42,958 bases of DNA from JBFELO01 sp041552055 (GCA_041552055.1 JBFELO010000024.1:1-42958); one strand, 5' to 3'. Positions 8,666-17,079 are shown, counted from the first letter of the stretch. Notes: generated by a model not told the origin, from the sequence alone. A program made the numbers and translations.

Positions 8666-9559
8666 TTGAGGCTGACGATTCGCGTCCCGGCCAAGGTCAA
8701 CCTCCACCTCGAGGTTCTCGGGCGTCGACCAGATGGTTACCACGAGGTGAGGACACTGCTGCAGAGCATCGATCTGTTTGATGAGCTGGCGGCGGAGGTG
8801 GCTCCGGAAGGCGTGATCGAGCTGCAGGTGGTGCCGTCCGGTGTGGTCCCGGTCAGCGACGACAACCTGGTGGTTCGGGCGGCTCGGAGACTCCGGATGC
8901 TCGGTGGGGGGGGTGGCGCACGCTTCACCCTTACGAAGAGGATTCCGGTCGGCGGTGGCCTCGGAGGTGGGTCGGCCGATGCCGCGGGCGCCCTGGTGTT
9001 GTTGAACCGGCTGTGGAAGCTGTCGCTGTCACCGGAAGATCTTCATCGGTCGGCAGCCACGATGGGGAGTGACGTGCCGTTCTTTCTCCACGGTGGCTTC
9101 GCCCTGGCCGTCGGGCGCGGCGACGAGATGCACCCGCTGCCGGATCTGCCGGAACTGGGAGTGGTGATTGCCGTGCCCGATCTTCAAATCTCGACGTCAG
9201 AGGTCTATCGGCGGCTTCGGTCGGAGTTGACCTGGGCGCGTCAGGAGGCTAACGTGTACGCCTTCTCGGCGAAGCTCGCAGGGGAGCTTCGCTGGGAGAC
9301 AATGTTCAACGACCTGCAGCCGATCGTGGTCGGGGGTTGGCCAGTAGTGGCTGACGTGTTGGCAGCTCTCGTGGCGACCGATCCACTGCAGGCCGCCGTG
9401 AGCGGCTCGGGTGCGGCGGCGTATGCGGTGTATCCGAGTCGTCGTTCAGCCGAGGCGGCAGCCGCGGCGATCGGCACCGGGTGGTGGACTCACGTGGGTA
9501 CCACCCTGGTCCGTGCTCGTGCACGGCCCACAGTGGAGTATGAGGAAGGGACGTCATGA
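8666..9559 (+). CDS. ispE: 4-diphosphocytidyl-2-C-methyl-D-erythritol kinase IspE
   Basis: GHMP-family kinase that phosphorylates CDP-methylerythritol at the 2-hydroxyl, the fourth step of the MEP route to isoprenoids; cytosolic. The family N-terminus PAKVNLHLEVLGRRPDGYHE, the glycine-rich ATP loop IPVGGGLGGGSADAAGAL and the C-terminal SGSGAAAYAVY motif are intact. Length, 297 residues, is typical. The start is TTG 8666: GGAGAG lies 6 nt upstream, it follows the lipoprotein stop by only 2 nt, and conserved residues begin immediately. The stop overlaps spoVG by 4 nt (ATGA). The MEP pathway is therefore used by this organism. Confidence 0.97.
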   Translation: MRLTIRVPAKVNLHLEVLGRRPDGYHEVRTLLQSIDLFDELAAEVAPEGVIELQVVPSGVVPVSDDNLVVRAARRLRMLGGGGGARFTLTKRIPVGGGLGGGSADAAGALVLLNRLWKLSLSPEDLHRSAATMGSDVPFFLHGGFALAVGRGDEMHPLPDLPELGVVIAVPDLQISTSEVYRRLRSELTWARQEANVYAFSAKLAGELRWETMFNDLQPIVVGGWPVVADVLAALVATDPLQAAVSGSGAAAYAVYPSRRSAEAAAAAIGTGWWTHVGTTLVRARARPTVEYEEGTS

Positions 9560-9951
9560 ATGTCACCGAGGTCCGTCTCAGTCCAACCAAGGGCGGGAAG
9601 ATCCGCGCCTTCGCGAGCATCGTCATCGATGACTGCTTCATCATCAACGACTTGAGAATCGTCGAGGGCCGCGAGGGGCAACTCTTCGTGACCATGCCTG
9701 CGCGCAAGACCCGCAACGGTCAGATGCGCGACATCGCGCATCCGCTCAACGGTGACACCCGTGAGCAGATCGAGAAGAAGGTTTTGGGCGAGTACGAGGA
9801 AGCGGTCAAGAATTTCGTCGTGCCGGATCCGGTTCACAGTGCCGCGCGCAAGCGCGACCGGCCGCCGGTCTTGGACCGCCTGGCCATGAAGCTGTTTTCC
9901 GAGGACTTCTGGGCGCCCGCAACCAGCGACGAGGAGGACGAAAAGGAGTGA
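9556..9951 (+). CDS. spoVG: SpoVG-family RNA/DNA-binding regulator with C-terminal extension
   Basis: The first 95 or so residues match the SpoVG family: MNVTEVRLSPTKGGKIRAFA, then IVIDDCFIINDLRIVEG, then VTMPARKTRNGQMRDIAHPL. SpoVG proteins bind RNA and DNA and act as global regulators; the name comes from sporulation in Bacillus, but many non-sporulating bacteria carry them. This one has 131 residues against the usual 85-100; the extra tail is first basic, then acidic (ATSDEEDEKE). The start codon overlaps the ispE stop as ATGA, with GGAAGG upstream, so the two are translationally coupled. Nothing indicates sporulation here. Confidence 0.94.
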   Translation: MNVTEVRLSPTKGGKIRAFASIVIDDCFIINDLRIVEGREGQLFVTMPARKTRNGQMRDIAHPLNGDTREQIEKKVLGEYEEAVKNFVVPDPVHSAARKRDRPPVLDRLAMKLFSEDFWAPATSDEEDEKE

Positions 9952-9994
9952 CGCCGGGCGGCCGTCGGCCCCCGCCCCACGCGCAGGAATCGGA

Positions 9995-10000
9995 TATACT
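9995..10000 (+). promoter_or_regulatory. -10 element for tRNA-Gln and prs
   Basis: TATACT lies 11 nt before the mature tRNA 5' end, placing the transcription start 3-4 nt upstream of the tRNA. The -35 region is GC-rich and unremarkable. It is in the spoVG-tRNA gap and could drive the tRNA, prs and rplY together. Confidence 0.5.
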
Positions 10001-10010
10001 CGGCGCCGCG

Positions 10011-10085
10011 TGGGGCGTCGGCAAGCGGTAAGCCACCGGTCTTTGGAACCGGCATTCGCAGGTTCGAATCCTGCCGCCCCAGCCA
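10011..10085 (+). tRNA. tRNA-Gln (anticodon TTG)
   Basis: The acceptor stem pairs TGGGGCG (10011-10017) with CGCCCCA (10075-10081) over all seven positions, then discriminator G and an encoded CCA (10083-10085). The anticodon stem CCGGT/ACCGG encloses loop CTTTGGA with anticodon TTG. The T-arm carries GGTTCGAATCC. The gene lies 7 nt before prs and has its own -10. A tRNA-Gln beside prs also occurs in Geobacter-like genomes, from memory. Confidence 0.97.
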
Positions 10086-10092
10086 CTGGACG

Positions 10093-11040
10093 ATGCTGAA
10101 GGAACACCCGCTTTTCATCTTTTCGGGGAGGGCAAACGTCCCGCTTACCGAGGCGATCTGCGGTTATCTGCAGATCGAAATGGGACGGCTGCGCCTCGGC
10201 AACTTTTCGGACGGCGAAATCTACTGTCAGATAGAAGATAACGTGCGCGGCTCGGACGTGTTCATCGTTCAACCCACCGGGAGACCGGCGAACGAATCAT
10301 TGATGGAACTCCTGATCATGCTCGACGCCTTTCGGCGTGCCTCGCCCAACCGGATCTGCGTCGTGATGCCGTACATGGGCTATGGTCGCCAGGATCGCAA
10401 GGACGCGCCAAGGGTCCCAATCACCGCCAAACTGGTGGCGAACTTGATCACCACGGCGGGCGCGAACCGAATGTTGACTATCGATCTGCACGCGGCGCAG
10501 ATCCAGGGATTCTTCGATATTCCGGTTGACCACCTGTACGCCGCGCCGGTCTTGATCGAGGCGATCCGTCGCAAGAATCTCGAGAGGCCCGTCCTGGTGT
10601 CGCCGGACGCCGGCGGTGTCGAGCGGGCGCGAGCGTTCGCGAAACGCCTCAAAGTAGATCTGGCGATCATGGACAAGCGACGTCCAGAGGCGAATCAGGC
10701 CGAAATCATGAACGTGATCGGTGAGGTCGCCGGTTGCGATTGCGTCATCGTGGACGACATCATCGACACTGCGGGAACGCTCGTCAACTCCGCCGAGGCT
10801 CTGATGGACAGAGGCGCTCGGTCGGTGTACGCCGCAGGAGTTCATCCAGTGCTTTCGGGACCGGCAGTCGCGCGGATCAGATCGGCCAGGATTGAAAAGG
10901 TGATGGTCACCGACACGTTGACGTTGAGCGACGAAGCGGCCAAGTCCCCCAAGATAGAACAATTGTCGTTGGCAGTTTTGCTCGGTGAGGCGATCCGCCG
11001 CATCCACGAGGGAACGTCGGTTTCCAGCTTGTTTGTCTAA
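10093..11040 (+). CDS. prs: Ribose-phosphate pyrophosphokinase (PRPP synthetase)
   Basis: Makes 5-phosphoribosyl 1-diphosphate from ribose 5-phosphate and ATP, feeding purine, pyrimidine, histidine, tryptophan and NAD synthesis. All class I motifs are present: FSDGEIYCQIEDNVRGSDVF, the PYMGYGRQDRK segment, DLHAAQIQGFFDIPVDHLYA, SPDAGGVERARAFAK and the PRPP loop DDIIDTAGT. Length is 315 residues, the family norm. ATG 10093 is only 7 nt past the tRNA CCA end. No Shine-Dalgarno fits in that gap, so any ribosome binding site would lie inside the tRNA 3' arm. Translation after tRNA processing may be leaderless. rplY follows 17 nt after the stop. Confidence 0.98.
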   Translation: MLKEHPLFIFSGRANVPLTEAICGYLQIEMGRLRLGNFSDGEIYCQIEDNVRGSDVFIVQPTGRPANESLMELLIMLDAFRRASPNRICVVMPYMGYGRQDRKDAPRVPITAKLVANLITTAGANRMLTIDLHAAQIQGFFDIPVDHLYAAPVLIEAIRRKNLERPVLVSPDAGGVERARAFAKRLKVDLAIMDKRRPEANQAEIMNVIGEVAGCDCVIVDDIIDTAGTLVNSAEALMDRGARSVYAAGVHPVLSGPAVARIRSARIEKVMVTDTLTLSDEAAKSPKIEQLSLAVLLGEAIRRIHEGTSVSSLFV

Positions 11041-11057
11041 ATACAGGGAGTACGAGA

Positions 11058-11756
11058 ATGAGTGAACGTGCGGATATGGTGATCACGGTGGAGAAGCGTG
11101 AAGAACTTGGCAAGGAGGCGGCCGGGCGTTATCGCCGCGGCGGGCGCATCCCGGCCGTGGTCTACGGTGGCGACAAACCATCGGTGCCGATCGCAGTCGA
11201 CGAGGAATCGATCAAAGAGTTGCTCAAGCAGACGGCTGGTGAAAACACGATCTTCCTGCTCAAGCTGAAGGGCACCTCCGAGGAACGTCGCGCGATGATC
11301 AAGGAGATCCAGGCGGATCCGATTTCGGGCAGGTTCGTCCACATTGATTTCATCAGGGTGACACGCGGTCAGAAGCTTCAGGTGTCGATGCCGGTCGAAC
11401 TCGTGGGTGACAGCGTGGGAGTCCGTCACGGCGGACGGGTCGATTTCGTGACTCGTGAAGTAAGTCTCGAAATCCTGCCGCGGGAGATGTTCGACAAGCT
11501 CACCATCGACATCAGCGACCTCGAGGTTGGAGAGCACGTCCGGGTAGGGGCCGTGGCGGATCAGCTGCCGCCGAGCGCCAAAATCCTCGACGACGAGAAT
11601 CGGGTGGTGGTGGTGATCGAGGCGCCGCGTGCCTTAGCTCTGGAAGAGGCCGAGGTGGAAGAGGAAGAGGTCGAGGAGACGGTGATCGGCGAGACTGCCG
11701 AGCCCGAGCTGATCCGCAAGGGCAAGGGCGAGGAGGAAGGCGGGGCGTCGGAGTAG
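11058..11756 (+). CDS. rplY: 50S ribosomal protein L25, long (Ctc/TL5) form
   Basis: 232 residues. The N-terminal L25 domain (EKREELGKEAAGRYRRGGRIPAVVYGG) binds 5S rRNA in the large subunit. The C-terminal Ctc/TL5 domain follows (residues about 100-190: VSMPVELVGDSVGVRHGG, LEILPREMFD). The last 45 residues are a strongly acidic tail with Glu runs and a late lysine patch. GGGAG precedes the ATG at proper spacing, 17 nt after prs. The prs-rplY-pth order is widespread in bacteria; here pth lies next but is convergent, on the other strand and separated by a repeat element. Confidence 0.96.
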   Translation: MSERADMVITVEKREELGKEAAGRYRRGGRIPAVVYGGDKPSVPIAVDEESIKELLKQTAGENTIFLLKLKGTSEERRAMIKEIQADPISGRFVHIDFIRVTRGQKLQVSMPVELVGDSVGVRHGGRVDFVTREVSLEILPREMFDKLTIDISDLEVGEHVRVGAVADQLPPSAKILDDENRVVVVIEAPRALALEEAEVEEEEVEETVIGETAEPELIRKGKGEEEGGASE

Positions 11757-11855
11757 GAGCGTCACCCAGCAGACACCCGGTGAGAGGTCCGGTTCCTGCC
11801 TTTGCGGTTTGATCAGGTGAATCGGGACACCGCTAACGACTCACTCGCGACAACC

Positions 11856-11941
11856 GTACCCGTCTCCGTATCCGATTCCCGCGTTGGTCTTGTCGGGCAT
11901 GGAGAAGGATACGGAAACGGAGACGGGCGCTCCCCTGAGTC
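11856..11941. repeat. Hexamer-arm inverted repeat, copy A
   Basis: Left arm in 6-nt register: GTACCC GTCTCC GTATCC GATTCC. Right arm: GGGCAT GGAGAA GGATAC, then GGAAAC GGAGAC GGGCGC. The core between them holds GGTCTTGTCGGGCAT. The end box, read on the minus strand, is GACTCAGGGGA. Arms pair imperfectly as a hairpin. It lies between convergent rplY and pth and ends 10 nt from the pth stop. Confidence 0.85.
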
Positions 11942-11950
11942 GAGGCAAAA

Positions 11951-12562
11951 CTACGACTCGTCGTGCGTCTCGGAAGGTTCCACCGACGCATCGCCTCGGG
12001 CTGGATGGTCGTATCTCCGATTGAAGCGATCCATCGCGCGGTCGAGGCCCTCGAAGATCGCCGTCTCGACCGCGTCCGCAGCCCGGGCGACGATCTCTGG
12101 AAGATGCTCCTGCTCGGCCTCGGTAAACGGTGAAAGCACGTATTCGGAGAGGTCACCGATCGGGCAGTCGCCCCGCACGCCGACGCGAAGGCGCGGGAAG
12201 GAGCCCCCGATCCGGTCGCAGACGTCGCGGAGTCCGTTGTGGGTCCCTGGCCCTCCAGAGGGCCGCAGCCGTAGCGAGCCCAGCGACAGGTCGATGTCGT
12301 CGACCACCACCAACATCTGTGTTGGCTCGATGTCCAGCAGGTCGAGCAGCCGGTCCACAGCGCTTCCGGTACGGTTCATGTATGTGAGGGGCTTGGCCAG
12401 CACCAGCCTCGGACCCAACGGAGCCGTGGTCACATCACTCAGCGCGCGCCGCACCCAGTCGGCGTCCGCGTGCCGCCTGGCCATCTCATCGACCACTCGA
12501 AACCCCATGTTGTGGCGGGACGCTGTGTACCGCTGGCCGGGGTTCCCGAGGCCGGTCACCAA
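11951..12562 (-). CDS. pth: Peptidyl-tRNA hydrolase
   Basis: Releases the peptide from peptidyl-tRNA that has dropped off ribosomes, recycling tRNA; cytosolic and normally essential. Motifs are complete: VTGLGNPGQRYTASRHNMGF with the catalytic His (SRHNMGF), KPLTYMNRTGSAV, and DDIDLSLGSLRLRPSGGPGT. The start is uncertain. TTG 12562 places the conserved TGLGNPG at the N-terminus as in the family and gives 203 residues. GTG 12604 would add 14 residues without family resemblance; its GGAGG, inside the end of the preceding stress-protein gene, is 16 nt away, too far. Neither start has a good ribosome binding site. The last 20 residues are a variable, charged tail. Confidence 0.95.
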   Translation of the reverse strand: MVTGLGNPGQRYTASRHNMGFRVVDEMARRHADADWVRRALSDVTTAPLGPRLVLAKPLTYMNRTGSAVDRLLDLLDIEPTQMLVVVDDIDLSLGSLRLRPSGGPGTHNGLRDVCDRIGGSFPRLRVGVRGDCPIGDLSEYVLSPFTEAEQEHLPEIVARAADAVETAIFEGLDRAMDRFNRRYDHPARGDASVEPSETHDES

Positions 12563-12615
12563 CTCGATCGAGCGCTGCGATCGCGGGTCCTCGCGGCGGG
12601 ACACGGCGGCAGGAC

Positions 12616-13512
12616 TCAGTCCTCCGGATCCTCTCTCACCGCCAGCATGGGCAGCGCACATCGTCTGAGCACGCTCTCGGCGACCGAGCCGAGAAGCAGG
12701 TGCTCGAGACCCGAGAGGCCTCGTGTCCCCATGACCACGAGGTCGTGGTTTTCGGTCGCGGCCTCGGCGACGATCGTGTCGCCGGCCCGCCCGACGGTCA
12801 CCTCGACGTTGACGGTGACACCTTCGAGATGATCCTGGGCGGACTGCACCAGCGCCTCCTCCGAGCGTGTTTTGAGCCGACCGATCATCTCGTCGGGCAG
12901 CAGGTCGACCGCGTAGAACTCGGGGTACACGACCGGTTCGACGGCGTGCAGCAGGGTCACCTTCGCGGCCAGGTCTCGTGCCCACGCCGCGGCCACCTCG
13001 ACCGCGGTTGTCGAATGGTCCGAGAAGTCGTGCGGGACGAGGATCCTGCGGATGCCGGCGGGAGGCACGATCGAGTCTGGTCGGACCGTCAGCACAGGCA
13101 CCCGTGCGGTCCGCACCACGTGTTCGGCGACCGAACCCAAAAGCAGGTGCGTGAACCCCCTCCTGCCGTGGGTACCCATCACGATCAGCTCGCACTTCAG
13201 GTCACCGGCTGACTCCGCGATCACCTCGGAGGCGGACAGGCCGCGGACCAGATGGGTGTGGATCGGCACCTCGGTCTCGGCTGATGGAGCCTCGAGTACC
13301 TGGCGCCGCCGCTGGCCGGACGTCTCCAGCAGGAGGTCGAGCTCGTGCTGGTGTTTCTCCTCCAGATGAGGATCGTCGAGCAGCACCTGCACGTGGACGA
13401 CGTGAAGCTCGGCTTCGAAGCCGCGAGCGAGGTCCAGTGCGAGTCGTTGCGCCAGCTCTGCTGCGGGCGAGAAGTCCGTCGCGACCAGAATGCGCTGGGG
13501 CGTCGTGATCAT
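12616..13512 (-). CDS. Universal stress protein with two UspA domains
   Basis: 298 residues forming two tandem UspA domains, roughly 1-150 and 155-298. Domain 1 starts QRILVATDFSPAAELAQRLA and ends with the nucleotide-binding loop GTHGRRGFTHLLLGSVAEHV. Domain 2 starts RRILVPHDFSDHSTTAVEVA and ends GTRGLSGLEHLLLGSVAESV. Both loops keep the G-2x-G-9x-G-S pattern linked to ATP binding in this family. Such proteins are cytosolic stress-survival factors with no single known reaction. The ATG at 13512 has AGGAGG 5-6 nt upstream, a strong site. It follows the mtaD-type gene by 40 nt. Confidence 0.95.
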   Translation of the reverse strand: MITTPQRILVATDFSPAAELAQRLALDLARGFEAELHVVHVQVLLDDPHLEEKHQHELDLLLETSGQRRRQVLEAPSAETEVPIHTHLVRGLSASEVIAESAGDLKCELIVMGTHGRRGFTHLLLGSVAEHVVRTARVPVLTVRPDSIVPPAGIRRILVPHDFSDHSTTAVEVAAAWARDLAAKVTLLHAVEPVVYPEFYAVDLLPDEMIGRLKTRSEEALVQSAQDHLEGVTVNVEVTVGRAGDTIVAEAATENHDLVVMGTRGLSGLEHLLLGSVAESVLRRCALPMLAVREDPED

Positions 13513-13531
13513 GGGAGCCTCCTGACCTTAC

Positions 13532-13537
13532 AGTATA
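13532..13537 (-). promoter_or_regulatory. -10 element for the universal stress protein gene
   Basis: Minus-strand TATACT sits between the deaminase stop and the stress-protein start. Transcription would start about 7 nt later, leaving a very short leader that still contains AGGAGG. It allows expression apart from the upstream deaminase gene. No clear -35. Confidence 0.45.
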
Positions 13538-13552
13538 CGATCGCAGCCGTGG

Positions 13553-14890
13553 TCAGGACTTGGAGTCCCCGGCGCGAATCCTGTCTGCCACCGTGTGCGC
13601 TTGAGCCTGGATGGCCTCCAGATCCACCGTCCCCAGGCGACGATTCCGCACCACGACCCTTCCACCGACCATGACGTGCCTGACGTCGGCGGCGCGGGCC
13701 GCAAACACGATGTGTGAGTAGGGGTCGTAGAGGGGTGTTGCATGTGCGCTGTCGGTGTCGATGCAGATCAGATCCGCCTGGCGACCCTCGGCGATCGTTC
13801 CGACGGAGTCGTCGATCCCCAGCACCCGAGCGCCGTCCACCGTCGCCATCTCCAAGACTTTGCGCGCCGGCAGAGTTGTCGGGTCGCCGGCCGTGCCCTT
13901 GTGAACCAGGGCCGTCAGCTGCATGTCGCGCAGCAGATCGAGAGTGTTGTTCGAAGCGGCGCCGTCGGTGCCGAGGCCGAGCTTGACGCCGCGCTCGACC
14001 AACGACGGTACTGGAGCCACGCCGGAAGCCAGCTTCAGATTGCTGACGATGTTGTGCGAGACACCAACCTCGAACTCGGCGAGGAGGTCGATATCCTCCG
14101 GTGACAGGTGCACGCAGTGGGCAGCGATCGTGCGTTCCGAAAGAACGCCCAGATCGGCCAGGTAGGTTACCGGAGAGACGCCCTTTTCCTGCAGCAACTT
14201 CTCGACCTCCCACCGGGTTTCGGAGAGGTGGATCTGGAAGGGTACGCCGTACTCCTCGGCCAGTTCGGCCTCGGCCACGAGGTTCTTGGCGCTCACCGTG
14301 TACGGCGCGTGTGCGGCGATGGATGGCGTGATGAGTGGGTGATCCTGGAACTGTTCGATCAGCTCACGCTGCTTCTCCATCATCTCCTCGGGGGTGTTGC
14401 AGCGAGGGGTCGGGAAGTCGATCAACGACTCGGCAACGACGCCCCGCATCCCGATCTCGGCGAGAACCGAGGCCACCTCGTCGCCGAAAAAGTACATGTC
14501 GGTCGTAGTCGTCACCCCGGCCAACAGCTGCTCGGCGGCGGCGAGTTGGGTCCCGAGCCTGACTGTGTCGCGGTTCATGTGGGCTTTCTCGGCCGGCCAG
14601 ATGTGGTGTTCCAGCCAGTCCTGGAGCGGGAGATCGTCGGCCAGTCCCCGCAGCAGAGTCATCGCGAGGTGGGAATGAGTGTTCACAAGACCCGGCAGGA
14701 TCACGCAGTTGGTGGCCGTCACTACGTCGCCGGTGGGCGCCATTTCGAGTAACTCTTCCGCCGGACCGACGGCCGCGATGCATCCATCGGCAACCGCCAC
14801 CGCTCCGTTGGAGAGGGGAGCGCTTCCGGGCTCCATCGTCAACACCGTGCCCCCCAGCACGATCTTCTCCCATGACGCTACGACGCTCAT
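13553..14890 (-). CDS. mtaD: 5-methylthioadenosine/S-adenosylhomocysteine deaminase (MtaD type)
   Basis: Metal-dependent amidohydrolase of 445 residues. It has the N-terminal beta-sandwich start, then the metal site NTHSHLAMTLLRG, the HLSETRWEVEKL segment, the HCVHLSPEDI segment, GVSHNIVSNLKLASG and the metal Asp in GLGTDGAASNNTLDLL. That motif set is characteristic of the MtaD/SsnA/TrzA branch, which deaminates adenosine-type by-products of S-adenosylmethionine. Substrate is inferred from family; related members act on other aminopurines or guanine. The ATG has GAGGAG 8 nt upstream and a TACAAT box at 14925-14930. Confidence 0.88.
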   Translation of the reverse strand: MSVVASWEKIVLGGTVLTMEPGSAPLSNGAVAVADGCIAAVGPAEELLEMAPTGDVVTATNCVILPGLVNTHSHLAMTLLRGLADDLPLQDWLEHHIWPAEKAHMNRDTVRLGTQLAAAEQLLAGVTTTTDMYFFGDEVASVLAEIGMRGVVAESLIDFPTPRCNTPEEMMEKQRELIEQFQDHPLITPSIAAHAPYTVSAKNLVAEAELAEEYGVPFQIHLSETRWEVEKLLQEKGVSPVTYLADLGVLSERTIAAHCVHLSPEDIDLLAEFEVGVSHNIVSNLKLASGVAPVPSLVERGVKLGLGTDGAASNNTLDLLRDMQLTALVHKGTAGDPTTLPARKVLEMATVDGARVLGIDDSVGTIAEGRQADLICIDTDSAHATPLYDPYSHIVFAARAADVRHVMVGGRVVVRNRRLGTVDLEAIQAQAHTVADRIRAGDSKS

Positions 14891-14924
14891 GATGTCACTC
14901 CTCGCGAGGTCCTACGATCGACGT

Positions 14925-14930
14925 ATTGTA
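14925..14930 (-). promoter_or_regulatory. -10 element for the deaminase gene
   Basis: Minus-strand TACAAT, 34 nt ahead of the ATG. The start would be near 14918 with a leader of under 30 nt containing GAGGAG. It lies in the 155-bp gap between the S4-protein gene and this one; the rest of the gap shows nothing else. Confidence 0.4.
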
Positions 14931-15045
14931 CCCGGGAAACGCGTCAGAATCGGATGCTGGTTGCCCGTGTGGAAGAGACGACCTCCGGAGCAACACCCGC
15001 GGAGACGCGTGCTCGACCCGAGTTGATGAACATGCTGGTCTGGGG

Positions 15046-15450
15046 CTACTCCTCCCAGCCTTCTTTGATCCGCCTGAGCCGGCGGCGTTCCCCCTTCTTC
15101 GGAGCTCCCATTCCCGGAGTGCGGCGAGGTGGGGAGGAGAGCCGCTGGAGCCGCCTCAGCTCGAGCTCCTCGCGGGATGGTGGCGGCGTGTGGTCAATGT
15201 ACAACTCGCGCGCGCGAGACCGCGGCACGTGGGTCGACTCGATGTCCGTGATCTCCACTGTCCGCCGTGAACCGCCGGGAAGAGAGATTCTGATCTCGTC
15301 TCCGGGCCGGACCAGACGGTGAGGTTTTCCTCGGTGGCCGTTGACCTCGACTCGTCCTCGCTTGCACGCCTGCTGGGCCTGAGCGCGCGTCTTGAACAGG
15401 CAGGCGACGTCGAGCCAGACGTCGAGGCGGACCGTCCCCTGATCGCTCAT
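15046..15450 (-). CDS. S4-domain RNA-binding protein (Hsp15/RqcP-like)
   Basis: 134 residues. The first 60 form an S4 domain (VRLDVWLDVACLFKTRAQAQ, then KRGRVEVNGHRGKPHRLVRPGDEI), the alpha-L fold that binds structured RNA. Relatives Hsp15 (HslR) and RqcP act on stalled 50S subunits. The remaining part is charged and ends with a basic stretch rich in Arg and Lys (PKKGERRRLRRIKEGWEE). I start at ATG 15450 (MSDQGTVRLDVWL); the frame extends 12 codons upstream to another ATG at 15486, with residues that look like filler. Which ribosomal process it serves cannot be decided here. Confidence 0.85.
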   Translation of the reverse strand: MSDQGTVRLDVWLDVACLFKTRAQAQQACKRGRVEVNGHRGKPHRLVRPGDEIRISLPGGSRRTVEITDIESTHVPRSRARELYIDHTPPPSREELELRRLQRLSSPPRRTPGMGAPKKGERRRLRRIKEGWEE

Positions 15451-15555
15451 GGATACGAGTTTCGCCCTCGGGGAACTTTCGGTCAAGGGACGGACGTGGG
15501 CGATCGGCGGCTTTTCACTCGCGTCCCGCGGTGGACATCCGGCGAGAACGGAGGG

Positions 15556-16884
15556 TCAGCCCTCCGGCAAATCCAGGGCGGCGCGGCCCATTGCGTAGTA
15601 GATGAACCCCTGTTCGCGCATCCGCACAGGATCGTACACGTTGCGGAGGTCCACCACGACCGGCCGCCGTAACAGCTTCTTGATTCGATCCAGGTCAAGC
15701 GACCGGAACTGGTTCCACTCGGTGAGCAGAACCAGTACGTCAGCGCCGTCTGCGGCGTCGTAGGAGCTGTCGCAGTACACGACATCCTTCGGCAGGATGG
15801 ACCTCGCGTTGTCCATCGAGACCGGGTCATATGCACGAACCGTGGCGCCCTCGACGACCAACCGGTCCACGAGTGGGATGGCCGCGGACTCGCGCATGTC
15901 GTCCGTCTCGGGCTTGAACGACAAACCCAGAATCGCGGTGGTCTTGCCGGATACCTCGCCGTCCAGGGCTGCCACCACCTTGTCGACCGCGCGTTGTTTC
16001 ACTCGTTCGTTGACCGAGATCACGGTCTCGACGACTTCGAATGGGCGGTCGGCTTCGCGCGCGATCTCCGCGAGTGCCTGGGTGTCCTTGGGAAAACAGG
16101 AGCCGCCGTAGCCCGGGCCTGGATGGAGGAACTTGGGCCCGATTCGACGGTCGAGGCCCATACCCCTGGCCACGTGGTGGACGTCGGCGCCGAGGCGTTC
16201 GCACAGTTCGGACACCTCGTTGATGAATGTGATCTTGGTGGCGAGGAATGCGTTGGAGGCGTACTTGATGAGCTCGGACGACTCGACGTTTGTGACAACG
16301 AACGGGGTCTCGATCAGAAACAGGGGCGAGTAGATGTCCCTCATGATCGCGACCGCCTGCGCATCGCGGGCCCCGATCACTACCCGGTCAGGGCGCATGA
16401 AGTCCTCGATCGCCGAACCCTCGCGCAGGAACTCCGGATTTGACACCACCGAGAACGGGTGGGATCCGTCGGTGCGCTCGGAGAGGATCCGCTCGATCAG
16501 CTGTCCGGTCCCGATCGGCACGGTCGACTTGGTCACCACGACCTTGTACCCGTTCAAGTTGTCGGCGATCGCCTCCGCCACCTGCATGACGTAGGAGAGG
16601 TCCGCCGAACCGTCCTCCTTGGGCGGGGTGCCGACCGCGATGAAGATGGCGAGCGCCCGCTGGACCGTGGTTGCCAGATCGGTCGTGAAGTGCAGGCGGT
16701 CTGCGGCAGCATTCTTCGCGACCAGCGTGTCGAGCCCGGGTTCGTAGATCGGGATGTCGCCGTTCAGGAGCATATCGATCTTGGTGTGGTCATTGTCGAC
16801 ACACGTGACGTTCATTCCGAGGTCGGCCAGGCACGCCCCTGTGACCAGCCCGACATATCCGGTGCCGACGACGCAGATGTGCAT
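15556..16884 (-). CDS. ugd: UDP-glucose 6-dehydrogenase
   Basis: NAD-dependent enzyme converting UDP-glucose to UDP-glucuronate, a precursor for capsule, exopolysaccharide or lipid A sugars. It has the Rossmann start MHICVVGTGYVGLVTGACLA, the catalytic cysteine motif GSCFPKD (Cys263) and the C-terminal domain (GLSFKPETDDMRESAAIPLV). Length is 442 residues, as usual for the family. GGAGG lies 5 nt before the ATG. The divergent plus-strand genes at 17-20 kb include a DegT aminotransferase and a glycosyltransferase, so the dehydrogenase may supply the same sugar pathway; that link is inference. Confidence 0.95.
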   Translation of the reverse strand: MHICVVGTGYVGLVTGACLADLGMNVTCVDNDHTKIDMLLNGDIPIYEPGLDTLVAKNAAADRLHFTTDLATTVQRALAIFIAVGTPPKEDGSADLSYVMQVAEAIADNLNGYKVVVTKSTVPIGTGQLIERILSERTDGSHPFSVVSNPEFLREGSAIEDFMRPDRVVIGARDAQAVAIMRDIYSPLFLIETPFVVTNVESSELIKYASNAFLATKITFINEVSELCERLGADVHHVARGMGLDRRIGPKFLHPGPGYGGSCFPKDTQALAEIAREADRPFEVVETVISVNERVKQRAVDKVVAALDGEVSGKTTAILGLSFKPETDDMRESAAIPLVDRLVVEGATVRAYDPVSMDNARSILPKDVVYCDSSYDAADGADVLVLLTEWNQFRSLDLDRIKKLLRRPVVVDLRNVYDPVRMREQGFIYYAMGRAALDLPEG

Positions 16885-17067
16885 TCAGTCCTCCGGCGCT
16901 TCCATGGGCCGCGTCATGGTATCAGAGAGCGGCGGCCACGGCGGTTGGCGCTCCAATCGGGGGATCGTGGGGGCCTACCCGTGCGGGTTTCGAGACACCG
17001 AGGCGACTGGTTCGAACCGTCCAGGGCGTGATGTGGTTTCGACGTCGAATCTGAACTCCGAACGCTC

Positions 17068-17073
17068 TACAAT
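17068..17073 (+). promoter_or_regulatory. -10 element giving a leaderless rhomboid mRNA
   Basis: TACAAT ends 6 nt before the ATG at 17080, so +1 would fall on the A of the start codon. No Shine-Dalgarno precedes the gene. The 195-bp gap with divergent ugd holds no other clear signal. Confidence 0.5.
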
Positions 17074-17079
17074 CTCCCC

